Shown here: positions 55,898 through 63,224 of the stretch, in pieces
Layout: every line of letters starts with the position of its first letter
Position numbering within the stretch: the first letter of the stretch is position 1
NCBI RefSeq assembly: GCF_028688855.1
Contig: NZ_JAQTXI010000010.1
Location: 88,732 to 152,731, forward strand
Origin: Neomegalonema sp.
Lineage (GTDB): Bacteria > Pseudomonadota > Alphaproteobacteria > Rhodobacterales > Rhodobacteraceae
Direction: 5' to 3'
Length of the DNA: 64,000 nucleotides
Program-made: the position numbers and the translations under genes
The notes under the pieces: model-generated
Told to the model about the DNA's origin: nothing
The model's input: the letters and a program-made list of their open reading frames with translations, nothing else
The model's database searches: none

Positions 55898-57000
55898 GCA
55901 CTAGTCAGACCTTTGCTGATCTCACCGCGCTGGCGACTCACTTGCGAGAGTTGCTGGCTGAAAATAAGAAATTTGTCCTGCTGTATGCCTACAATGGTAC
56001 TGGTAAGACCCGTCTTTCAATGGAGTTCAGAGGAATCGGCAAACAAGCAGATACCCGCGACACGCTCTATTTCAACGCCTTTACCGAAGACCTGTTTTCC
56101 TGGGATAACGATCTGGATGGGGACATTGACCGCAAGCTGAAGCTCAACTCCGCTTCCCATTTCTTTGACGGGCTCGCGGAACTGGAAATGGACAACCGCA
56201 TCCGTCCCTTGCTGCGGCGCTATGTCGATTTCGATTTCCGGATCGACACCGAAGATTGGTTCGTGCGCTTTTTCCGTGACGACGATCCTGATCAGAACAT
56301 TAAGGTTTCTCGCGGTGAAGAGAATATCTTCATCTGGTGCTTCTTCCTCGCCATCGTCGAATTGGCGATGGACGGTGCCGATGCCTATCAATGGGTCAAG
56401 TACATCTACATTGATGACCCAATCTCGTCGCTCGACGAGCATAACGCTATAACAGTAGGCAACCATCTCGCCAGATTTCTGGAACGGAAAGATCACGCGA
56501 TCAGAACGGTGATTTCCTCACATCATTCGCTTTTCTACAATGTCATGTGGAATGAAATCAAACGGATCGACCGCAAGTTCGTGCCTTGCCTGCTATCGAA
56601 GTCACGGCAAACAGGCGAATTTCAGTTGGCTTACACAGGCGACACGCCGTTCTTCCATCACTTGGCCCTGCTGCAAGACCTTTGCCACGCGAAGGAAACC
56701 GGTCAGGTCTTCACGCATCACTTCCATTCCCTGCGCAGTCTGCTCGAAAAGTCGTCGATTTTTCACGGCTACAAGGATTTCGCCGCCTGCATTAAGCGGG
56801 AAGAGGATGACCCGGACAGCACGCTATATGGGCGTCTCGTCAACTTCCTGAGCCATGGGAATTACTCGTTCTATGACCCTGTCGAGATGCTTCCCGAAAA
56901 TCGGGAGCACTTCGAGAAGATATTGACCGACTTCCTCGAATATTACCCCTTCAATTCCGCGATACTCCCCCAAGCGCCCGCGCAGGCAGAGACCCAATGA
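55894..57000 (+). CDS. prrC: PrrC-type anticodon nuclease candidate (ABC-like ATPase plus HEPN-like nuclease)
   Basis: The 368-residue protein has an N-terminal ABC/SMC-like ATPase: Walker A AYNGTGKTRLS (32-42), signature-like KVSRGEENIFIWCFF (137-151), Walker B IYIDDPISSLDEHN (171-184) and H-loop VISSHHSLFYN (206-216). The C-terminal part carries R281-x3-E285 and H321 in RSLLEKSS and FLSHGNYSFY. The spacing matches the catalytic Arg-Glu-His triad of PrrC and related anticodon nucleases. Known PrrC is held silent by a type I RM complex and cuts tRNA-Lys when that complex is disturbed. It overlaps hsdS and hsdM by four bases each. The nuclease activity and tRNA target are inferred, not shown. 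Confidence 0.8.
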   Translation: MSTSQTFADLTALATHLRELLAENKKFVLLYAYNGTGKTRLSMEFRGIGKQADTRDTLYFNAFTEDLFSWDNDLDGDIDRKLKLNSASHFFDGLAELEMDNRIRPLLRRYVDFDFRIDTEDWFVRFFRDDDPDQNIKVSRGEENIFIWCFFLAIVELAMDGADAYQWVKYIYIDDPISSLDEHNAITVGNHLARFLERKDHAIRTVISSHHSLFYNVMWNEIKRIDRKFVPCLLSKSRQTGEFQLAYTGDTPFFHHLALLQDLCHAKETGQVFTHHFHSLRSLLEKSSIFHGYKDFAACIKREEDDPDSTLYGRLVNFLSHGNYSFYDPVEMLPENREHFEKILTDFLEYYPFNSAILPQAPAQAETQ

Positions 57001-58619
57001 CCGACCAAGAGCAAAAGCAACTGGGCAAGACCCTGTGGGCCATCGCCGACACATTGCGCGGAGCCATGAACGCGGATGATTTCCGTGATTACATGCTGGC
57101 CTTCCTGTTCCTGCGCTACCTGTCGGACAATTATGAAGCCGCCGCCGCCAAAGAGCTAGGAGCAGACTATCCTACCGAACCTGCCGACGTACTTAGGAAA
57201 CTGGGTGTCAATTCGCGACTTGAGCTTTGGTATCAAGACAACCCCGATGACGCAGGAGTTTTCGAGAAGCAGATGCGACGTCGGATGCACTATGTCATCC
57301 GGCCTGAATATCTCTGGACCAGCATCGCAGAGCTGGCGCGCAATCAACAGGACGAGTTGCTCGATACCCTCCAGAAGGGACTAGATTACATCGAGACAGA
57401 ATCGTTCGCCAGTACGTTCCGCGGCCTGTTCTCGGAAATTAATTTGTCTTCGGACAAGCTCGGTAAAACGTACCGTGAGCGTAATACCAAACTGTGCAAG
57501 ATCATCACGGAAATCGCCAACGGGCTGAGGGACTTTTCGACCGACAGTGATGCACTGGGCGACGCCTATGAATATCTGATAGGACAGTTTGCTGCAGGCT
57601 CCGGCAAGAAGGCGGGCGAGTTTTACACCCCGCAGTTCGTTTCAGACATCCTCTCGCAGATTGTCACCCTCGATGGGCAGGAACCGGCCACAGGCCAGCG
57701 CGCTCACATGGATAGCCTGATGGATTTTGCCTGCGGGTCTGGTTCACTGCTGCTCAATGTACGCCACCGAATGGGCACACATGGGATCGGTAAGATTTTC
57801 GGGCAGGAAAAGAACATCACCACCTACAACCTGGCCCGCATGAACATGTTGCTGCACGGGGTAAAGGATACCGAGTTCGAGATTTTCCACGGGGATACGC
57901 TGACCAACGATTGGGACATCCTGCGCGAAACAAATCCGGCCAAGATGCCGCGTTTCGATGCCGTGGTTGCCAATCCTCCGTTCAGCTATCGCTGGGACCC
58001 CAGCGAAGCGCTGGGTGAGGACGTACGGTTTAAAAACCACGGCCTTGCGCCGAAGTCCGCAGCCGACTTCGCGTTTCTGCTACACGGTTTTCACTACCTA
58101 AAGGATGATGGCGTAATGGCCATCATTCTACCCCACGGCGTGCTTTTCCGTGGCGGGGTGGAATCACGCATCCGTACCAAACTGCTTAAAGACGGCCATA
58201 TCGACACCGTCATCGGCCTGCCTGCCAACCTGTTCTATTCCACTGGAATCCCCGTTTGCATCCTGGTGCTGAAGAAGTGCAAGAAGCCTGATGACGTGCT
58301 GTTCATCAACGCGGCAGACCATTTCGAGAAGGGCAAGCGGCAGAACCGCCTGACCGACGCACATATTGAGAAAATTGTCTCGACCTATCAGTTCCGCACG
58401 GAGGAGACGCGCTATTCCCGTCGCGTTCCGCTGGAAGAGATTGAAGGCAACGACTTCAACCTAAACATCTCGCGTTACATAAGCACGGCGACGGCGGACG
58501 AAGAGATCGACCTAGCGGCGACCCATGAGGAACTCGTTCGGCTAGATCAGCAGGTAAAGACTGCGACCACTGATCATAATCGCTTCCTCAAAGAGCTAAG
58601 GCTACCCTTACTGCCTTGA
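56997..58619 (+). CDS. hsdM: Type I restriction enzyme, M (adenine-N6 methyltransferase) subunit
   Basis: The 540-residue protein has an N-terminal HsdM helical domain (about 8-150), then the N6-adenine methyltransferase core with SAM motif FACGSGSLLL (about 244) and catalytic NPPF (326-329). GEFYTPQFVSDILSQIV and LPHGVLFRGGVESRIR are standard HsdM blocks. With HsdS it forms the M2S methylase, and with HsdR the restriction enzyme. It is the last gene of the operon, overlapping prrC by ATGA, and is followed by two hairpins. Confidence 0.96.
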   Translation: MTDQEQKQLGKTLWAIADTLRGAMNADDFRDYMLAFLFLRYLSDNYEAAAAKELGADYPTEPADVLRKLGVNSRLELWYQDNPDDAGVFEKQMRRRMHYVIRPEYLWTSIAELARNQQDELLDTLQKGLDYIETESFASTFRGLFSEINLSSDKLGKTYRERNTKLCKIITEIANGLRDFSTDSDALGDAYEYLIGQFAAGSGKKAGEFYTPQFVSDILSQIVTLDGQEPATGQRAHMDSLMDFACGSGSLLLNVRHRMGTHGIGKIFGQEKNITTYNLARMNMLLHGVKDTEFEIFHGDTLTNDWDILRETNPAKMPRFDAVVANPPFSYRWDPSEALGEDVRFKNHGLAPKSAADFAFLLHGFHYLKDDGVMAIILPHGVLFRGGVESRIRTKLLKDGHIDTVIGLPANLFYSTGIPVCILVLKKCKKPDDVLFINAADHFEKGKRQNRLTDAHIEKIVSTYQFRTEETRYSRRVPLEEIEGNDFNLNISRYISTATADEEIDLAATHEELVRLDQQVKTATTDHNRFLKELRLPLLP

Positions 58620-58627
58620 CGCCACCA

Positions 58628-58643
58628 GAACTGTGAGCAGTTC
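58628..58643 (+). repeat. Short inverted repeat after hsdM
   Basis: GAACTG-TGAG-CAGTTC is a perfect 6-bp stem nine bases after the hsdM stop. It may help with 3' end processing upstream of the main terminator. Confidence 0.35.
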
Positions 58644-58649
58644 CGAGTC

Positions 58650-58678
58650 TCGCGATCATATTCATTTATCGCGATTTT
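58650..58678 (+). terminator. Rho-independent terminator of the hsd operon, inside the traD 3' end
   Basis: A 7-bp perfect stem TCGCGAT / ATCGCGA with an 11-base loop is followed by TTTTCATTC. It lies 31 bp after the hsdM stop and overlaps the last codons of convergent traD (stop at 58662). Confidence 0.65.
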
Positions 58679-58925
58679 CATTCGGCATCGCGGACGTATG
58701 TGTTGCGTACTCGTCCGCGAAAGCCTCTTTCCCCTTTTCGGCCCACAATTCTCGCGCTCGCCCGCCGTCCTCGCTGTTGAGCTTGTCAGCCATCCAGAGT
58801 AGCGCACCGTAGATCATGGCGCGATCATCGCCGGTCAGGTCCACTATGCCTGCCTTGACGACGAGGGCGCCGAGTTCGATCAGATGCCGGGTGTGCTTGC
58901 GACGCTCGACTTGCCACGTCCGCAT
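58662..58925 (-). CDS. traD: Conjugal transfer protein TraD (small, relaxosome-associated)
   Basis: The 87-residue protein starts MRTWQVERRKHTRHLIELG and contains GALVVKAGIVDLTGDDRAMI, the TraD pattern of Ti-plasmid-like transfer regions. The open frame extends upstream but overlaps traC; ATG 58925 lies one base beyond the traC stop and is preferred. TraD here is the small accessory protein, not the VirD4-like coupling ATPase. No TraG coupling gene follows, and the gene is convergent with the hsd operon. Confidence 0.8.
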   Translation of the reverse strand: MRTWQVERRKHTRHLIELGALVVKAGIVDLTGDDRAMIYGALLWMADKLNSEDGGRARELWAEKGKEAFADEYATHTSAMPNENRDK

Positions 58926-58926
58926 G

Positions 58927-59253
58927 TCATGTCGCGCCCGCGCCGCCTGATGCCGGTTGCGCGCCGCCCGGTTGCGTTTGAGCGCCGCCGTTGTCGCGGT
59001 CAGGCGTTGGCGCAGATCGCCGTGCTCGACCTTGAAAGAACGCCGCTCCGCGCTTGGCCCACGCACCCCTCTTGTCCGTATCGGTGGTTTCCGCCAGCAC
59101 GACCAGCGCACCGGCCAGTTCGTCGGCGGTGAGCGCATCGGCGCCCGTAGCGATCACCAGTTCGCCAAGTTGCTGCACCTTACGAGTTTTCAGCTCGCGC
59201 GACTTCTCTTCCAGTGCTTTCAGTTCGGCGTCGTAGTCTCTCGGTTTCCGCAT
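58927..59253 (-). CDS. traC: Conjugal transfer protein TraC (relaxosome accessory)
   Basis: The 108-residue protein begins MRKPRDYDAELKALEEKSRE, a coiled-coil N-terminus, followed by GELVIATGADALTADELAGALV, as in TraC of mobilisable alphaproteobacterial elements. The C-terminus is Gly/Ala/Pro-rich and probably disordered. It is transcribed away from traA with the oriT-like site in between, the same layout as Ti-plasmid traCDG/traAFB. ATG 59253 is chosen over an upstream in-frame ATG at 59358. Confidence 0.8.
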   Translation of the reverse strand: MRKPRDYDAELKALEEKSRELKTRKVQQLGELVIATGADALTADELAGALVVLAETTDTDKRGAWAKRGAAFFQGRARRSAPTPDRDNGGAQTQPGGAQPASGGAGAT

Positions 59254-59373
59254 TGTCGTATCCTTTCCCGGTCGCAAGTGATTGATGCGGTAAGGATAGT
59301 TGTGCAGGACGCAAAACGCAGTATTGTTGCCGGGACGGTGTGGCACGGCCCGGTCCATCCCGAGATTTTTTCG

Positions 59374-59405
59374 AGGGAGGGCGCGCTTATACGTCGTTCC
59401 GACGT
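59374..59405. other. oriT-like nick region (RSF1010/Ti-plasmid type)
   Basis: AGGGCGCGCTTA (59378-59389) matches the MOBQ/P-type nick core (TAAGTGCGCCCT on the other strand) with one mismatch. TACGTC follows, and there is a perfect inverted repeat ACGTCG-TTC-CGACGT at 59391-59405. It lies between divergent traC and traA, where oriT is expected in Ti-plasmid-type transfer systems. Confidence 0.7.
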
Positions 59406-59434
59406 GCGCTTGACCGTGGAAATGCTTGATCGCG

Positions 59435-61914
59435 ATGGCGATCTATCATCTTCACGTCAAGGTCATTGGCCGCAAGGCCGGAAGCAGTGCGGTGGCGTCC
59501 GCCGCTTACCGCTCGGCCTCGCGGATGCGGGACGAGCGCATCGACCGCGTGCAGGACTTTTCCAACAAGCGCGGCGTCGTCCATTCCGAAATCCTGCTGC
59601 CGGACGGTGCGCCCGAGCATTGGTCCGACCGCGAACGGCTCTGGAACGATGTCGAGGCGTTCGAGGTCAGGAAGGACGCGCAGCTTGCCCGTGAGGTCGA
59701 GTTCGCCATTCCGCGCGAGATGACGCAGGCGCAGGGGATCGCGCTGGCCCGCGACTTTGCGAAGGCTGAGTTTGTCGATCAGGGCATGATCGCCGGCCTG
59801 AATGTGCACTGGGATTTTGCCGAGGACGGCAGCCCCAAACCTCATGCCCATGTCATGCTGACTATGCGCAGCGTGGACGAGAACGGTTTCGGTCAGAAGG
59901 TGCGGGACTGGAACCGCACGGAGATGGTGGAGCTCTGGCGGAAGCTCTTGCCCGAGCGGAACAGCGCGGCCTTATCCTATCCGGCGAGCAAGCCGATGCG
60001 CTGGCGCATGTCACAGACGGGCGCGATCTCGGCATTGTCATCGGCTATGCCGGGACGGGAAAGAGCGCCATGCTTGGTGTTGCCCGCGAGGCATGGGAGG
60101 CGTCGGGTTATGGGGTTCGCGGCGTTGCCCTGTCCGGCATCGCTGCCGAGAATCTGGAAAGCGGATCAGGCATATCCTCGCGCACCATCGCCAGCATGGA
60201 ACACGGCTGGGGACAGGGCCGCGACATGCTCACCAGTCGCGACGTGCTGGTTATCGACGAGGCGGGCATGGTCGGCACAAAGCAGATGGAGCGCGTTCTG
60301 TCCCATGCCGCCGAGGCTGGCGCAAAGGTTGTTCTGGTCGGCGATCCGCAGCAGTTGCAATCCATCGAGGCGGGCGCGGCGTTCCGGTCTATCCATGACC
60401 GTCATGGCGGCGTCGAAATCCATGAGGTGCGCCGCCAGCGCGAGGACTGGCAGCGTGACGCGACCCGTGATCTGGCGACAGGAAGAACCGGCAATGCGAT
60501 CAGCGCCTACGACCGTCACGGCATGGTGCATTCCGCCGAAACGCGCGAGCAGGCGCGCGGCGATCTAATCGACAGATGGGATCGCGACCGGCAGGCATCG
60601 CCGGACAGCAGCCGCATCATCCTCACCCATACCAATGCCGAGGTGCGCGAACTCAACGAGGCCGCCCGCGAACGGATGCGGGAGGCTGGTGATCTGGGCG
60701 AGGAGGTGCGCGTCACGGTCGAGCGCGGCGAACGGAACTTCGCCGCCGGGGATCGCGTCATGTTCCTGCAAAACGAGCGGGGCCTTGGCGTGAAGAACGG
60801 TACATTGGGGACCGTCGAACAGGTCAGCGCCCAGAGCATGACCGTGCAGACCGACGATGGCTGCTCCATTGCCTTTGACCTGAAAGACTATGACCGCATC
60901 GATCACGGCTAGGCTGCGACCATTCACAAGGCGCAGGGCATGACGGTGGACCGGACGCATGTGTTGGCAACGCCCGGCATGGACGCCCACGGCAGCTATG
61001 TTGCCCTGTCACGTCACCGCGACGGCATGGACCTGCATTATGGCCGCGACGACTTCGCCAGTCAGGATCGTCTTGCCCGCACCCTGTCGCGCGACCGCGC
61101 TAAGGACATGGCGACGGATTACGACCCGGCGCAGGACTATGCCGAGCGGCGCGGCATCACCTTCCGCGCCCGTGTCGCCCAGATCATGCGAAGGCTGATG
61201 CCGGAGCGCGTGCGCGATGCCGTCGATGACATGCTCGACAGATTGCGCGCGCCGGGCGACGGCGTTCCTGGCCCCGAGGCCGGAACTTGCCGGGAAAGGG
61301 AAAGGACCGGGAAACCTGTGGCAGGGCAGCAAATCGGGGAAGACCCGGAGGCCGCGTTGCGCCGCGCCCGTGGCCGGGCCTTTGTCCGTCATGCTCGTGC
61401 CGTGGATGCGATCTTCAAGGCGCAAGACCGAGACATCGCTGCAACGCCCGAGCAGGCGCAGGAACTCAACGAGGCCCGCGCAGCCTTCAATGATCTGAGG
61501 CCCCACGGTTCCCAAGACGCCGAGGCGGTTTATAAGCGGAATCCCGGCTTTGCGGCTGATGTGGCTTCTGGTGATCGTGAGCGAGCCATGCCCGCAAGGA
61601 ACGCCGTGCAACGGGAAACCGAGATGCGCCAAAATCCCGAACTGCGCGCCGACCGCTTCGTGGAGCGGTTCCGGAACCTCAAGGAGACCGGCGACCGGCA
61701 GTATGCGGCAGGCAACTATTCTGGCTACAAGGCCGCCCGCACCGAGATGGGCAACATGGCAAAAAGCCTTGAGCGCGATCCCCAGATGGAATCCCTGCTC
61801 GAAGTTCGCAAGAAGCAACTCGGCATCGACATGGATTTCGACTCAGGCATGAGGCTGGGGCGGCAACTTTCCCTCAGTCATGGCCTTGGCAGAGGCCGGG
61901 GCATCGGATTGTAG
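59435..61914 (+). pseudogene. traA: Ti-type TraA relaxase-helicase, broken by internal deletion and nonsense codon
   Basis: The N-terminal MobA/MobL relaxase part reads MAIYHLHVKVIGRKAGSSAV with the histidine motif SPKPHAHVMLTM, in one frame to about 59935. The helicase part continues in a different frame from about 59935: LAEALARAEQRGLILSGEQ, Walker A GYAGTGKSAML, LVIDEAGMVG, VLVGDPQQLQS. Family proteins have about 200 residues between these parts, so a deletion of several hundred bases with frame change is inferred. A TAG at 60910-60912 replaces the Tyr expected in DHGYAATIHKAQG, and the frame resumes to 61914. Two independent lesions mean no full-length relaxase. Confidence 0.85.
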
Positions 61915-61945
61915 AGCGAAGATCTTTCCTATTTGCCGCCGTTTC

Positions 61946-61959
61946 TACGCCATAGCCCT
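61946..61959. repeat. 14-bp direct repeat, right copy (possible attachment-site trace)
   Basis: TACGCCATAGCCCT, identical to 51104-51117, lies 31 bp after the traA remnant and 92 bp before alpA. If real, it would bracket the hsd-tra block as a sub-element within a larger island. Confidence 0.35.
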
Positions 61960-62051
61960 ACGCTGCCTAAATATCAGTTGCACAACGATAAATCACTGTT
62001 CTGTCTGGTATCTGCAATCGTCAGAAACAACCAGGAGGAGGCAACGCAGCC

Positions 62052-62279
62052 ATGCATCAACCAGACCGTATCGTCCGTTTGAAGACCGTTCTCGCCCGCA
62101 CCGGGCTGTCTCGGTCCACCATCTATCGCAAGATCGCCGAAGGCACATTTCCCGCCCAGATCAAGATCAGCACCAATGGCGCGGGCTGGAAGGAATCCGA
62201 CATCAATCGCTGGGTCGCTAACCCCGTCGGATGGCGGCAGCGTTCGTTCAACGAATTTGATTTCCTCGATGACTTCTGA
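62052..62279 (+). CDS. AlpA family DNA-binding regulator
   Basis: The 75-residue MerR-like winged-helix protein has RLKTVLARTGLSRSTIYRKI and FPAQIKISTNGAGWKESDIN, the AlpA/phage_AlpA pattern. AlpA proteins activate integrase/excision genes of prophages and integrative elements. An AGGAGG sequence precedes the start. The next gene overlaps its 3' end by 11 bp, and the integrase lies 946 bp downstream, which fits a role in excision control. Confidence 0.9.
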   Translation: MHQPDRIVRLKTVLARTGLSRSTIYRKIAEGTFPAQIKISTNGAGWKESDINRWVANPVGWRQRSFNEFDFLDDF

Positions 62280-62583
62280 CCGCAACGGCGACCACAAGCC
62301 GGTGACGGCATCTCGCTCCCCGCGCACCAAACGACCGCCTACAGCGTCCGAGCAGCTTGAGGAATTGTTGGGCTATCCGTGGCCGTTCCCCGGCAGGCCG
62401 CCCAAGCACGACCTCAGCACATGGACCGTCACCGACGACTGGCCAGACCCCGTTCCGGTCGCAGAAGCCGAGATCGAGGTGTTCGAGCGATGGTTCGGCG
62501 ACCTCTTCGATGAACTCTTTGACCCCGACATCGGATCGCCTGATGCCGGGGCTGAGACTGATCTTGAAATCGGTACTAAATAA
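62269..62583 (+). CDS. Hypothetical protein of the AlpA operon
   Basis: The 104-residue protein has a basic N-terminus and a strongly acidic C-terminal half (FERWFGDLFDELFDPDIGS). The motif LLGYPWPFPGRPPKHDLSTW recalls small proteins seen beside AlpA in alphaproteobacterial integrative elements, but I know no function. ATG 62269 overlaps the alpA stop, which favours translational coupling. An in-frame ATG 93 bp upstream lies inside alpA and is rejected. Confidence 0.65.
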   Translation: MTSDRNGDHKPVTASRSPRTKRPPTASEQLEELLGYPWPFPGRPPKHDLSTWTVTDDWPDPVPVAEAEIEVFERWFGDLFDELFDPDIGSPDAGAETDLEIGTK

Positions 62584-62599
62584 TGATACTGGATACTCC

Positions 62600-62854
62600 A
62601 TGAAAAAGCGTCACAGAGCCACGCTGGAACTGATCTTCGCCCGCCCGGTCAACGGTTCGATCCGCTGGGCCGACATAGAGGCGCTGTTTGTGAGCCTCGG
62701 GGCGGAGGTCAGCGAGCGGGAAGGTTCGCGCGTCGGCGTGTTCCTGTTCGGTGAAGTGCGCGTCTTTCATCGTCCGCATCCGTCACCGGATACGGACAAA
62801 GGTGCAGTTGCCAGCATCCGTAAATGGCTGGACGAACACGGAGTAAAGCCATGA
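62600..62854 (+). CDS. hicA: HicA family toxin
   Basis: The 84-residue protein has MKKRHRATLELIFARPVNGS, then ALFVSLGAEVSEREGSRVGV and FHRPHPSPDTDKGAVASIRK, the HicA double-stranded RNA-binding-like fold. Canonical HicA has a catalytic His in GSHH; here the position reads GSRV, although FHRPHP retains histidines, so the catalytic residue needs checking. HicA cleaves mRNA in translation-blocked cells. ATG 62600 gives the family length, and the stop overlaps hicB by ATGA. Confidence 0.85.
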   Translation: MKKRHRATLELIFARPVNGSIRWADIEALFVSLGAEVSEREGSRVGVFLFGEVRVFHRPHPSPDTDKGAVASIRKWLDEHGVKP

Positions 62855-63183
62855 ACAATGTCGTTGAAATCAATGGCGAGAGGGCGGTCATCGCTTTCGA
62901 TCCCGAGATTCAGATGCTGCGCGGCGAGTTTGTCAGCCTCAATGGCGGGGCCGATTTCTATGCCGAGAGCGTCCACGATCTGATCGAGGAAGGCCGCAAG
63001 TCGTTGGCCGTCTATCTGGAAATGTGCCGGGAGAAGGGCATTGAGCCGCGCCGGAAGTTCTCCGGCAAGTTCAATGTCCGCCTCACCCCTGACGACCATG
63101 CCGCCGCAGTCATTGCCGCAGCAGCATCGGGCAAGAGCCTGAATGAATGGATTGTCGGGACGATCAGGGAGGCCGCTGAATAG
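62851..63183 (+). CDS. hicB: HicB family antitoxin
   Basis: The 110-residue protein has an N-terminal HicB domain (FDPEIQMLRGEFVSLNGGAD, SVHDLIEEGRKSLAVYLEMC) and a C-terminal ribbon-helix-helix (GKFNVRLTPDDHAAAVIAAA, GKSLNEWIVG). It should neutralise HicA and repress the pair by DNA binding. The four-base overlap with hicA is the usual arrangement. The longer in-frame start at 62824 is less likely. Confidence 0.88.
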   Translation: MNNVVEINGERAVIAFDPEIQMLRGEFVSLNGGADFYAESVHDLIEEGRKSLAVYLEMCREKGIEPRRKFSGKFNVRLTPDDHAAAVIAAAASGKSLNEWIVGTIREAAE

Positions 63184-63224
63184 CGGCCTCGTTCGTTCAA
63201 CCGGGTTTAAAAGGAGACATCGTC

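Noticed and set aside
61915..62051. A possible additional small gene between traA and alpA
   Set aside because: The stretch is AT-rich with stops in all frames and holds the AGGAGG site for alpA; it is better read as a promoter region.
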